64,000 bases of DNA from Erigeron canadensis. Lineage: Eukaryota; Streptophyta; Magnoliopsida; Asterales; Asteraceae. The notes below the pieces were generated by a model. That model did no database searches and was not told the origin of the DNA. It worked only from the letters and a program-made list of their open reading frames with translations. Of the stretch, positions 23,283 through 35,043 are shown piece by piece. A program made the translations under genes and the position numbers. Each line of letters starts with the position of its first letter. Positions within the stretch are counted from its first letter, which is position 1. The stretch lies in the NCBI RefSeq assembly GCF_010389155.1, contig NC_057769.1:2976001-3040000 (forward strand). The letters are read 5' to 3'.

Positions 23283-24586
23283 ATGTTGAATTTGAATGAC
23301 ATTTGATGAAACAAAAGTTTGATTTGTATAAAAAGAGAGGGCACACCTTGCATACCTCATGAGTCATATTCCTTACAAACATATCCATCACTCAACTTCC
23401 ACCAACTAATAATACTACTACTACATTAGTGACTTTGATAGAACAAAGCCTTTGACTTTTATGATTTGACACCTAGAAATCAAATTTACATTGTACGTAC
23501 TCCGCTTCCAACGCTTCAAGGCAAATCTTTAGCATGGTGACTATAGAAATCTTTTTGTTTGTGCACACACAAATGATTCAATAGTGAAGGCATGCATGTG
23601 AACTCTGGTGTTTGTTATTGATATACTTCTAATCTCTAATTGAATTAAAAACAAATATTCTTCTAGTCAAGATTCTGTCAGTAAAGGCAGCAACTTAACT
23701 AGGACAATGAATAAATAACGAAGGAGTTCAACCGGTGGAGTTGTAGAGGAACATGCTATTAGAAATAAATTGTACTAAACTTTTTTCAATTTTGTGATAA
23801 AAATACAACTATATTGTATACGTTATTTAATTTATATGATATGATGATATGAAATTTATGCATGCATGAGGTTTTGTCTTACTTCTAGTACGTACTTCTT
23901 TTAACAACAAACTAATTAAACTATGGATAGATGATATTATTGTTATTAATGTTATTTTAAGAAATCATGTCACCAGTTCCAACATATAACATGTGTATTG
24001 CCTTGGATCAAAACGGAAATGAAGTACGTGTGGTGGTATTATTTGTGATCACTAAATAAAGTTACAAAATATGATTATCATGTATCTGCCATTATTATTC
24101 CAGACAATGAGATCTGAAACATAAATAGAAATAAAGTGAATTATATTTATAAAAGAAAGATATATAAGCCTAATTTTCACAAGCATACACATGCTTACAA
24201 AATAAGATCAAGACACTTAACAATTGGAAGTGGAGATAAGGAAATAGATAAAGTGAAATCTATTAGTATTTTGGCCAAAATTCTGATTAGACGTATATGT
24301 AGATCTATATTGATAGTACTACATTAATATATTTCTTTTTGACTTATTAAGATTTTTTTTTTAATTTAAATTTAAATATTTTAGCCTTATATATTTATAA
24401 TAATGTCATTAATGAAATTTCTTACAACATACATCTTTCAAACCCTTAAAATAACAAACTACTCTTTATGGTCTTATACATTAATTATTTTTATATTAAT
24501 AATAATTACATAATTTGTATTCACAAATTACTTTCTATTGTCTAATCTTTATTCTCACACTTAGCAATAATGCTATCAATATCATC
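23283..24586. other. Intergenic DNA upstream of KCS
   Basis: Holds the KCS promoter region on the minus strand. No other gene or bounded repeat is seen. A frame at 24136-24327 has no recognised domain. Confidence 0.5.
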
Positions 24587-24714
24587 ATCATTAACACCAC
24601 CACCTGTTCTTGTCACGTACCGTCGACGTCACCATTATCACTATCATTATATCATTAACACCACCACCTGTTCCTCTCACGTACCGTCGACGTCACCATT
24701 ATCACTATCATTAT
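24587..24714. repeat. 64-bp tandem duplication
   Basis: Two head-to-tail units beginning ATCATTAACACCACCACCTG and containing CGTACCGTCGACGTCACCAT differ at only a few bases. Composition resembles the GC-richer 3' halves of the Helitron-like family, so this may be a worn copy. Overlapping frames at 24570-25142 are not supported as genes. Confidence 0.85.
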
Positions 24715-25672
24715 ATCGTGGCATCACGCGAACATGTTTATTGTTTAATATTATGTACTCGTGTTTTAGACATGTGTTAAGAATTCCTTTTACAATTAGC
24801 ATACCAATTCGTTTTATTGAGTAATTGCATAGCGAGTTGTATTTAATGTTGAACAGGGAAGTAGATGAGATTGAAATTAATGGATTACTAAACAACAAGA
24901 GGTGGGGAATGGATCCAATTATAAAAGAGGAAAGGGAACTATACAATGATAGGAACTTCCTGCAAAGAACCAGCATGTGTACAAAATTGCCATTTCTGTT
25001 AGAAACCCCTTTACTTATTTGTTTTTTTATATATATCAAATTAATTCAACTACTTTTGACGACGGAGAACAAGTGTCATGTTTCACAGGCGTTCCCTACT
25101 TCCCCAAATAGTCAGGACGAGTTTGAAGAAAAAAACCCATAAACTTCTAAGGAAATAATATGTGTAAACAAAATCTTTTATGAATAATGTCGGGTTTGGC
25201 TACCCGCCTCCCCTGAAAATGCTAAAGATATAGATACATATTAGATATTACATTCCATTACCCCGAAAAAACAATACATGTCTCTCAAATCATTATAGCG
25301 AACACGTTAGATATGTCACATAAAACAAGTTTTTATAAAATAATATTTCAAGTTCCATATATAATAGATGTAACATCCTAAATATACGTATTCCCCTAAT
25401 TAACTAATTTGCCGTTAGTTATTTATTGCTTTATGTTAACCTTTTTAAGTGCTTTAACTTAAGTGTACTTGACCATTGTTTTCGTTGCTTAAATGTTTAG
25501 TTTAATGCTTGTTACTACTCTAATGATGTATTTAACGTGTTCGCTTTAGATCTAAGGCCTCGATATTTTGATACTACACTACTTAATGTTTGGACTTAAA
25601 TCTAAGGCCTCAATATTTTGATACTAAGTGTATCTTATTGATTTTTTTATTAATATTTGAATCTTTTTATCA
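24715..25672. other. Intergenic DNA
   Basis: No gene is recognised. The word CTAAGGCCTCRATATTTTGA is present twice (near 25551 and 25600), a short direct duplication. Confidence 0.45.
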
Positions 25673-25675
25673 TGA

Positions 25676-26071
25676 CACAACAAATAATATGCTAATTATC
25701 CACACTTTTATTTAGCATGAACAAATTAAAAAATTTGTCACACTTTTATGTGTATAAAACTATATTGAAATAAAAATGTGTAGAAATCTATCCACATTAA
25801 AAATTGTAGTATTCAAAAAGTTTACGCTTTTTAGTGTGAACTTTCATATTTAACTTGTCACACCCCATTTTTCACACTACATTTTTAGTTAGTGTGAACA
25901 AATATTGTATTACAATTTAAATATGAAAGTTCACATTTAACACAATTTTTAATATGGATAATTTTTACACACTTTTAATTTAACATAATTTTATACACAT
26001 AAAAATGTGAAGAAATTAAAAATTTATTAACGCTAACTAAAAGTGTGGATAATTGTGAATTATTTGTAGTG
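25676..26071. mobile_element. CACTA-type MITE with TGA target duplication
   Basis: Almost the whole 396 bp folds back on itself. The left end CACAACAAATAATATG is the counterpart of the right end read in reverse, CACTACAAATAATTCA; both arms then carry AATTATCCACACTTTTA. The CACTAC terminus and the 3-bp duplication TGA (25673-25675, 26072-26074) identify the CACTA (En/Spm) superfamily. No coding sequence. Confidence 0.85.
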
Positions 26072-26074
26072 TGA

Positions 26075-26664
26075 CTACTAGTTCAATAACATAAGTCAAG
26101 TATTTTATTGTTATCGGTTTTTTTTTTTACTTTAATTTATATGCTAATGAATTAAGTATCCAACATATTAATCTTGTTTAAGACCTCCAAAACTTTAAAC
26201 CGATACTAACTAGATGTATTAATTATGAATATGTTAGGTGTATAGAGAGACCGAGTGTCAAGATGTGAAATTAAAATATGGAGTTAATGGTAATTAAGGC
26301 CGCCCTAATCACCATTTGTCACACCCTAAGGCCTAAGCTAAGCCTCCAAAGAAACCTTCTATTATTTTTGGTGTACTCTGAAGGTTTTTATGTGCAATTC
26401 GATCAATAATTCACATATGAGATTAAAGTAGTATTTCAATCCATCAATTGCGTTTTTGATTTTCTGTTTGGGTGGTGCAATAGGTGGTTCAATTCGGGAA
26501 TTAACCACTTGTTTTGTGTTAAGTCTTGATTACCAATAAACTAGACGGGTGCCCAGATGATACTAATTTGACGTGCTAGTAACGAGGTGACCAACTTTAT
26601 CATGAAAATCAAGTATTAAAATAAAACAACTATATGTATAATTCCTGAGTTATATATATATATA
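26075..26664. other. Intergenic DNA
   Basis: No gene or bounded element recognised. Confidence 0.5.
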
Positions 26665-26872
26665 GGTTTTAGGTAAAATAGAACAAGTACTAAAATTAAT
26701 AAAACAAATAAAATAATAAATTTTTCTTTATTGAAAATCACTGTAAATCATGAAAATCATCATGCATCTTGTGCTTCATGAATTTTGTGCATCAACTTTT
26801 TTATCATGATCTAACGGTTAAGATCTTGTCTTATTTGTTTTACTTTAATACTTGTTTTACAATAAGTAACCC
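26665..26872. mobile_element. TIR MITE with GTATTAAARTAAAACAAAT arms, copy 2
   Basis: Same arms and interior words (CATGAAAATCATCATGCATC, CATGATCTAACGGTTAAGAT) as 6278-6480, in the same orientation. It is flanked by TA-rich tracts. Confidence 0.65.
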
Positions 26873-27544
26873 TTATATATATAACTAAGATATTTGCAAA
26901 TCAATTGATAATACATAAAGTACGTATTTGATGATTCTCATTGTTTCCGATTTTTTGTGATTCTCATTTGAACGAATTAGATCATAACCATATTTATTAA
27001 TAAAATTTGTTGAGGCCTTCTAAATTGTAGGGCCTAAAACTTGTGCTTTAATTCATTTATATATACTAAAGCCACTACTACCATGTCTAAATCAGGCACC
27101 CTAACCATACAATCTTGTGGTGGTATTAGTCAAGGATATGCGTATACACTTAATAATGCATGTATCGATCGATCAGGATCACCGTTGGCACAAACTCTAG
27201 ATTAAGTGGTAGGGTTGCATTATTAAAAAGTCACACCTCAACTACGTTATCGGTGTATGTTTTATTGTCATACTTAAATTGCTTCATTTTCACATCTTAT
27301 CTATTGCTTTTGGACATGTATATTCAATGTTAGTTGCTATCGATGTTTTTATTGATTAAATCAGAGGACTGGACCTATTCCTTTGACCGTCATATAAATA
27401 AAAAAATACTAAGCATTTATATGTGATTTTTGAATGTGATGCGTTGTTAAACTGAATGTGACGCGTTGTTAAACAAATACTAAAAACACGGGAAAAGGCT
27501 CTAGCGACGGGAAACCGGCCACTAGTTACAAAGATCTAACCTAT
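26873..27544. other. Intergenic DNA with a 22-bp tandem repeat
   Basis: Two adjacent 22-bp units (TGAATGTGATGCGTTGTTAA..) lie at 27431-27474. No gene is seen. Confidence 0.6.
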
Positions 27545-27730
27545 CCTTAGTCATTGCAAGGCCGGTTTTATTCTAGCTTGGGTGAAACCTCAAATGATCT
27601 CTCTATGTTAGGTAAAAGTAAGATTATTTACATCTTAACTTGTTGTATACACTCTTGTAGACCAAAGGTATTGAAGCTCATAATCTGTTGAAGACGGTAT
27701 TGAGTTTTATCATCTACTAAAAAACAGACT
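27545..27730 (+). mobile_element. SINE-like retroposon (type A), 3' part
   Basis: Contains the type A body: GATCTCTCTATGTTAGGTAA, then ATTTACATCTTAAC and GTTGAAGACGGTATTGAG. The head is truncated or unrecognisable. Confidence 0.45.
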
Positions 27731-29316
27731 AACAAAGCATGGATCTAAAATAATCGCTGGGTTATTTTTTTTAACCACACGTAGAAAGGAAAGTATAATA
27801 TATAATATGTTATGATATCGTTGTAGCCCCAATGGTAGAGCATAGGGGTATGCTCTCTTCTTTTCAAGCCCGTAAGTCTTGTAGCTCCATTTCGGTGAAA
27901 TTTTATAACCATTTAACTTTAAAATTGAAGCTTACACGTTCTTTCCATGAGGTTTTAAATTTCTTGTCTGCATCGTTTATGAACCAACCGATTTGTTATA
28001 AACTTACATTCTCATATTACAACCACCAACCAACATTGTCAAAGTGGTTATAGAAATCATATCGGTTATGGGCTATAATTTTACACTTAGTTAAACATTT
28101 CAAATTAAATAAGAATAAGGGTAAATGTCGTAAAATACGTATGTATTTTCACTTTTGTTTTAAGATACGTAATGTACTTCGAAAAATTAATACAATGTAC
28201 TTTATGTCTAGTCTATGTGTTAATATGAACCTTAAATTACTTACACGTCTCGACGGGCTCAACACTGATATTTGCAAATTTTGGAATGACGGGCTCCTGC
28301 TATTTGGTGCTAATGGGTCAATGCAAGCAAACAACCTTTATTTTAACTTTTAACAAATACGAGTAAAATACTATGACATGTTTAAAAAGAAATTTCATTC
28401 CATTTGTTGATTTTTCAATGTATTATATCTTCTTTTTTTAATTAAGATGATAAATGAAAAATGCTTGAATAGTGGTAAAAGTCTAAAACTACTCGTACAG
28501 TCGTACACTCGTAGCCTCGTACCAAGTACTACGAGCAAACTAACTTGTATTGACTGGGCTGGGCCTTCAAAGAAATACAGATTTAAGTGAACCCAACAAA
28601 CACTAAGCAAATTCAGATAGATGCATGGGAAGCCAAACTGAACAAAACTAAATATAATGTTTATACTTATAACTATATAAATTAAAAAAAAATTGTAATT
28701 AAGTAGACCACATTTTAACCCCAATTTTTTCTTTTTCCGATTATTCAAACTTTTAATAATCAAAAATCTAGCGACAACCTAGAGTACAAACAAAAGGGGA
28801 AAAATGGGTAGACAAAAGAATCAAAAATTAAAGTTACCTCAGTTTGTCCGTTTTATAACGATTTATCAAGCCTAGTCTGGTAGTGAATCGGAAAGATGGT
28901 TGTTTGTTGTTGAAGACACAAATAAATCTAACCTTACAGATAATCCAACGGTACCTAAGTGAGAATGATTATTAAGTTGTAGGAGGTGATTATGAATTGA
29001 AGTTCGAAGAGTTCTTGCAAGCTGTTAGATTTCGATGTTGGAATGTTGCACCACGATAATATGTAAACCACGATTTCTATTGATATAGCTTCAAATAAGT
29101 TAACTTCTTTTAATGGGGTCGCTCATTTTTACTTTTATTTGATTATTACAAGTCATAAGACAACTAGCGTTCTTTGATATATGCCATGTTTATCTACGTT
29201 ACCATATTTAATAGAAGTAATCCTGTACAATGTAAATTGACCAAATATATTTAGCAGAGACCGCAATTTACAACTTATTAGTGATACTTAAGTCATTTCG
29301 AGCATAATATGTTAAT
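27731..29316. other. Intergenic DNA
   Basis: No supported gene. Frames at 27832-28053, 28141-28353 and 28395-28763 have no domain and conflict with each other. Confidence 0.45.
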
Positions 29317-29389
29317 GGAAAATGTTAAATACAGCCTTAAGGGCTGCATTTAACGTGCATAAAAAAACTTGCACCTTTCAATATTAATA
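29317..29389. mobile_element. TAAGGGCTGT-family MITE, left fragment
   Basis: GGAAAATGTTAAATACAGCC, TTAAGGGCTGCATTTAACGT and the following ACTTGCACC match the left part of the family at 1651 and 56280. The fragment stops where the CACTA terminus begins, so the CACTA may have landed in it. Confidence 0.5.
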
Positions 29390-29470
29390 CACTACTACAC
29401 GCTTGCTTATATGTTCCGGTTAAAAATTATAATAGAACCCGCTTTAGAACCGTGTCTTATGCGGGGGAGT

Positions 29471-29642
29471 CCTATTTGAGTGATAATAGAACCCGCACTC
29501 TAATAACCGGGTCCTATTTAAACTACAACCGCATCCCTTTTGTACTTAAAGGACTCGCCTATTTGAGTGATAATAGAACCCGCCTCTAATAACCGGGTCC
29601 TATTAAAATTACAACCGCATCCTTTTATACTTAAAGGACTCG
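29471..29642. repeat. 87-bp subterminal repeat of the CACTA element
   Basis: Two adjacent units start CCTATTTGAGTGATAATAGA, contain TAATAACCGGGTCCTATT and end ACTTAAAGGACTCG. Confidence 0.85.
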
Positions 29643-30002
29643 CTTCTTTCCATTAGAACCCGCTTCTTTCTTAGTGGCGCCAAGGTTGTGATATAATGAT
29701 TAGAACCCGCCAATATGATAACAGATTCTATTATTTTGCACTATTATCATTACATAAAAGTTTACACCAAATTCATAGAAAAACTTTAATAAGACCAGAT
29801 TTGTGAACAGCATTCCAAGTTAAAACCAAAGCATAACTACAATTCTATACTTAAATAAGTCACCCTAAACAAAGCATTCAAAGTAAAATACTCTAAATTA
29901 TCGTATGAAATACATAAAGAAACCCAATCATCAGGTAAACATAGGAGATTCACCCACAAACAGGTTTTCTACTTCAACGTTGCGGTTTCTTTCATTCCAA
30001 GA

Positions 30003-33000
30003 TCAATGAGGTGCTCTTATGTTTGCAGGTAGATGATTTGCTGCAAGAAATTTCTCGATCCACGTATGAAAAACTTTATCCAACTCATCTTGTGGAAGGC
30101 AAGATGTTTCCTTCTTAAAAAGAATCTATAAGCAAATAAAAAATATAACTTACATTACAAAGATGGATTTATAAAATTAATATATATAGAGTAAGGACTT
30201 AACAATGTGCTTACACCGGGACCTTGGAGCGCAAATCTATGTAACCAACGCATGACATAATAACCACACTCCCAGCCGCCTTGTTGTTGGTTGCACTAAA
30301 TAAAAATATATGGTAAAATATATATTAAATAAACACATAATTATTGATATTAACTGCAATGTGTATATATAAATTAGATGATGTACCGTAACCATTGTCC
30401 AACTCATGTGATCTTCTGAAGCTCCACCGTTATACCTTGAAACAACCCTGGAATAGAATAAATAAAGTGTTGTATTAAACATTATCTAATTTGTACAATA
30501 TTGGACTTGTCTATGAGATTGATAATGAGAAGCCTTTATTGCATAAAGAGATTGAGTCGCATAAAGAAACTGTTGCAAATAGAGAGTGAGCTGGTGTATG
30601 TATGTGGTTTGTTAGAAAGTAAAAAGAGGCACGTTTGAAGGAGATCACATCAGACTGTAACTCTCAAGTCTAGGAACGATTTATGTGTGCATGCATCAGG
30701 TTGTGAGGTACTGGTTCAGAAAATTATATGCTTGATACATTGAAAAGAGTAAGAATGCCATATTTGTCCCGTTTCTCATCAGGTTGATGCCATGTCTTGA
30801 AGTACTCAACCTGGTCGTTTGTACCACTTCACTTCGCTATATGAATGACTTTTTGTTTATATAAATTAAAACTCTAATCAGCCTATGGAGAAAGTAAGCA
30901 AAATTAGATGATAATATGACTTAATAACTATAGAATCCATGAATAGATTATAGATTCACTACATCGGTTCATTAATCCTTGTTGTTGCAATTACTTTTAG
31001 TTATACCTTCTATTCTATTGAAGGCATATAGGACTTTAAATAAAAAAAGGCAGATGCATAAACGAGAGCACGAAAAGTATTCTAGGGAATAATTGCTTCA
31101 GTTGAAATTCATTCTTATAGTCTCTAAAGCCGCAAGTAGATGTTATATAACAAGTTTCTTTGCTGCTCAAAGATGTTTAAAAATAAGCCGTATATAAATA
31201 ATATGATGCTGCAACATGTTGAAAATAAGAGTTACCTTTCTATAAGTATGATTACTTTGTATGTGCTTTTGGACTTCCCACCGTCTTTAAACAAAGAATC
31301 GAGAATGTAACCCAGGCGACGATGATGATCAATCACAATCAATACCTAATGCTCACTATAAATGTTCAAACATTTAGCATCAACATTAAAAGAATAAATC
31401 ATAAGTGAAGATTATAGCATATGGTACCTTTGCCAATAAGGTGCAACGAAATTTTTTTTGTCACGGTTATCATTTAAGGCTCGAAAAATGTAATCAGTTA
31501 CTTCCCTCTCATCCAGATCGCATGATTTCCCTTGGATGCTATACGCGTTCATGAATGCACACTGATTTTTACTAGGACGTGATTTCACCATTGAATGTAG
31601 CCATCTAAAAATATATCAAGATAGTTATAATTAGAGTACTTATAGCTAGAAAAATTAATTAAAATTTTCATTTTTTTGTGTACTTACATTTCGAACCAGG
31701 CTATAATGGAGACATCAATCCACCTCTCCGTGATCAAGCGTACCAAATCGTTGAGATCAATGTTAAACTCATAAGTCTGATTCTCAAATATCCCAGACTC
31801 AGCAACAATATGAATCGGACCTTCGCGAGCCTCCCATCGGGAAATCAAACACTTAAAGAACTCTACTACGCCACGTGATTTGTACTTTATTATACCTGCA
31901 TAAGGTCTCCATTGCTGTGGAATTATTGAACTCCGCTTATTAGCATTTGTTGACATTCCCAAAGGCTGAGTAGACGGGATTGCATGTGCCGACAGATCTG
32001 GAGTCACATGGTCGTCTTCTTGGCAGTTCTATTCACAAGTAACATTTTTGTGTAAAGTAATGATATTACGATATCAGAAAAAAGTAAGTCACAATGTAAA
32101 TATACCTCAACCAGGACAATTGATTTACTTGGCCATTGTATATAAGCATGTCGTGCATCTTCTAATACACGCAAGCCATGAACTTCATCTTCCACAGGAA
32201 GAGGTAAAGCATCATACTTAGAGTAAACTATGTCTACATAGACCCTCATGTGACCGTCTTCAAGTGGACGTTTATGTATTAACCCGGACCCAATTGGAAA
32301 TACAATCCCCATAGCACATCTCGACATCTTCCCATAAGGTACTAGTAAGTAACATGTGTGTTTCTTTCACAAACATAAGAATCTATGTAAATATTTACCA
32401 TGTGTATGTGTATATATTTATATTAAACTTAATACATAGATTTACCTGTGACGGATCCATATTATCCAATTGAGGTGGACCAGAACTACTTTTTTTTATC
32501 TCCGGGCTCCCAACATTTACATTGGACACTTGACAACATTGTGGTTCATCAATCTTGTGATCGGGGACAGAACTTTTACTTGATATCTCTACTGAATGTT
32601 CGTTGTTACTCTTAACCCTTTTTTTCTTACCAACACCTTGCAGTCCCTTTTTCAAGCCAACGAGTGATCCTACAGCCCTTGTTCGACCTGGGTGCTCTGG
32701 TCCCAATACTTGTATGAGTGAGTCCACTCCAGATGGGGGAACCCAGCTTCATTTTAATTTTTTTCTATCACATTCGATCTTAAATGCAAGAAATATAGTT
32801 ATAAGGATGCTTAAAAGAAAATAAAAGTTTGAAAAAACCTTTAAGAGTTATCTTACAAGCTCATCCACAATAGGTTTAATCTTGTCCGGTAAGACCTTAG
32901 ACCCACTTTCATCCGTTGCTATTCTAGCATGCACCCAATCTTTAGCACGTGGATCTTGGATCCCATCTAACAATGACTTCAGCTCATTATTTTGAGGCTC

Positions 33001-33634
33001 TTTCTCCCAGCCGCTAACCTTCCTTTTACGATACCCACCTGGTCCGACTCGGGCTGGATTCTCGTTTTTCTGTGCGTTTTCCCTGTTTTTACTACTTTGT
33101 TCCTTCATAAACAAATGATATTAACATACATAAATTAAGATGTGTAAGCCTCTTTCTTGTATTTTGTTAGATTTATATAATAAAAACCGAGCCTAGACGT
33201 AAAAGACAATTGGAACCATGTCAAAAGAGGACATCTCAAAAATATAAGATACAAATTCAAACAAACCGGGAATTCTGGGGTCGATTTTAGTTGCTTGAAT
33301 TTTTCCCATTCTTCTGGTGTTATATACTCGTATGACTTTGATGCATCTAATCCTTTTGCAACAAAGTTACTAACAAGTCTCTTTTTAAAAGACTTCCAGC
33401 ACCCATTGGCAATTTTCAACACGTATGACCTATGTTTATCATTTGTAATGTTGAAATGAGCCTGTTTGTTTTGCATAAATAACCATATTAGTAGGTTTAT
33501 ATGTGCATTAATATCATGTAAGAAGCTGGCATATATATATATGTATATTACCTTAACTCGCAGCCATAACTGTTCTTTGTCTTCCTCTTTGATTTGATGC
33601 CAATCGGCTTTATTAATTGAAAGTCTTGCCCTGG
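30003..33634 (-). pseudogene. CACTA accessory gene: Transposase_24 and Ulp1 (C48) protease-like
   Basis: Exons followed on the minus strand with GT/AG borders: 33634-33552 (cut by the gap), 33461-33267, 33102-32857, about 32778-32446, 32341-32106, 32028-31688, 31604-31428, 31355-31236, 30447-30387, 30295-30215, 30125-30003. The first three encode a plant Transposase_24 (Ptta/En/Spm) region (GCWKSFKKRLV, ARVGPGGYRKRK). The fourth has VLGPEHPGRTRAVGS, and the fifth a DUF8039-like block (GLIHKRPLEDGHMRVYVDIV). The C-terminal exons form a C48 protease fold: Asp in YILDSL and Cys in GGWECGYYV. The His-Trp motif reads EH then TAG (31346-31348) instead of TGG, so the protein would stop at the active site. 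A further in-frame TGA (32749-32751) depends on the splice site chosen, and the phase between exons four and five does not close. The final exon ends LPANIRAPH, stop. Most likely inactive. Confidence 0.75.
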
Positions 33635-33734
33635 NNNNNNNNNNNNNNNNNNNNNNNNNNNNNNNNNNNNNNNNNNNNNNNNNNNNNNNNNNNNNNNNNN
33701 NNNNNNNNNNNNNNNNNNNNNNNNNNNNNNNNNN
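33635..33734. other. Assembly gap (100 N)
   Basis: Exactly 100 N, a conventional placeholder for a gap of unknown length. CACTA exons stop at its left edge. Unrelated sequence starts at its right edge. Confidence 0.98.
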
Positions 33735-35043
33735 AAAAAAAATCAAACTAAAATAGCCGTTGTATTAAAAAAAATTTTATTGGATCAAACGTGCAAGTCG
33801 GGCCCCACAACCACTCAAGCCGCGCGTCTGGAAATAGAAGAAACAAACGAGACGCAACAAATGACGCGGTCGTGCTATTAACGTTCTCCGGGTGCCGCGC
33901 GGCGGACGCCGGAGGAAGTCCCTATAAGGACCGGCCTAAATATGTTTTATTTTATACGAGTATTTTCAAAGTTTTTGTTTATCAATTTGAACTTAAATTA
34001 TTTTGTTTGTATTATATAATACTTAATGAAAGTTATATAAATTGGTTGAGTTTTAAATATATTTATATTTTATATAATTTTCATCAAATATTATATAATA
34101 TATAAAAAGATACTTAAAGGTGAATATTGATAAAGAATTGAAAGACTTTAAAAATATTAAATAAGACATATTTAATGAGAAAGAGTATTATAAATGTTTT
34201 TCTAAGATTCAAACTTAATTGTAAGTTCGTTTTTCCATATGCATGATAACAATTAGTTATGATGCCAATGTTTATAATAAATTAAAAAAAAATAACATTA
34301 TACACAAATGATTCCAATCTAGACATTGACATTTAATTATTAACTTGGAGTAACTAACAAGTAGCAATTGTCGTTAAAAGAAAATGTTTACTTTATGATC
34401 CAAAAAGTAGAAGATACTTCGTGTTAATCAAATTGAGAGTGTAAGTGTATAAAAACAGTGGTATAGCATCATCTTGAACTTCAAAACAATTAATCCCCCA
34501 AATTTGGAGCGCGGCTGCTAGCTCGGATCCAAGTATGCTGGTCGTTGGATTGCAAGTTCAGCCGTTATCATTCGCCACAAATTTGCTGCTTCGGTTTCCT
34601 AACCAAAACGACAAGAGAGTCCTTGGATACCATATTGAAGACAAGTTGTTGTTGGACTAATTGGTTAATTATTTCATGATCTGTTGAATGAAGTATATTG
34701 TACGTGCTTCTGGTTTCTGAGTAACAAACAATTGCAAAATTATTTAATACTTGCAAGACTTGGTCATATATTGTTTTTTGCTCATAAAATAAAATCGACA
34801 TATAAGAAATGCCGAAGAATAACTAGGGAAACGTTAGTTAATTTAAAATAATTAGAACAAGAAAAGGTCTTGTCCCAAGCGCAAAGGCCGATTCGGCGAT
34901 TCCTATTTTAGTTAATTTAAACATTATCAAACTAGTTTTATCTTTTAATTAGGCAGACCCTTAGTAGTATTTTAAATTAATTTATGTGTTTCCCTCGTTG
35001 AGTTAAGCTTGATCGTCAAGCTTGAAAAGTGTACGCCAATTAA
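33735..35043. other. Intergenic DNA right of the gap
   Basis: The first 200 bp include ATAGCCGTTGTATT-like and strongly GC-rich sequence (33800-33940), reminiscent of a PIF/Harbinger-type terminus but not proven. A minus-strand frame at 34568-34801 ends QQICGE, stop; it could be a last-exon relic but I cannot assign it. The rest is AT-rich. Confidence 0.35.

Larger units (their letters stand above)
29390..33634 (-). mobile_element. CACTA (En/Spm) transposon, truncated at the assembly gap
   Basis: The terminus CACTACTACACGCTTGC at 29390 is followed by about 330 bp of subterminal repeats built on the words TAGAACCCGC and CCGGGTCCTAT, including an 87-bp near-tandem repeat (29471-29642). In CACTA elements such arrays bind the element's regulatory protein. 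The minus-strand gene at 30003-33634 encodes the Transposase_24/Ulp1-like accessory protein of this superfamily. The other terminus and the main transposase gene are not visible and may lie in the gap. A target duplication cannot be checked. Confidence 0.8.

Noticed and set aside
24570..25142. Three overlapping frames near the 64-bp tandem repeat
   Set aside because: They are products of the repeat and its flank; the reads are His/Tyr/Ser-rich without domains.
27826..27870. tRNA-like GTAGCCCCAATGGTAGAGCA
   Set aside because: It has an A-box-like stretch, but no matching B box at the right distance and no cloverleaf, so no tRNA gene is called.
33135..33746. Single continuous frame across the N gap
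   Set aside because: The run of N inflates it. The real coding part is split into exons with GT/AG borders (33634-33552 and 33461-33267).
33800..33940. GC-rich block right of the gap as the missing CACTA end
   Set aside because: No TAGTG terminus and no TAGAACCCGC or CCGGGTCCTAT subterminal words are present.
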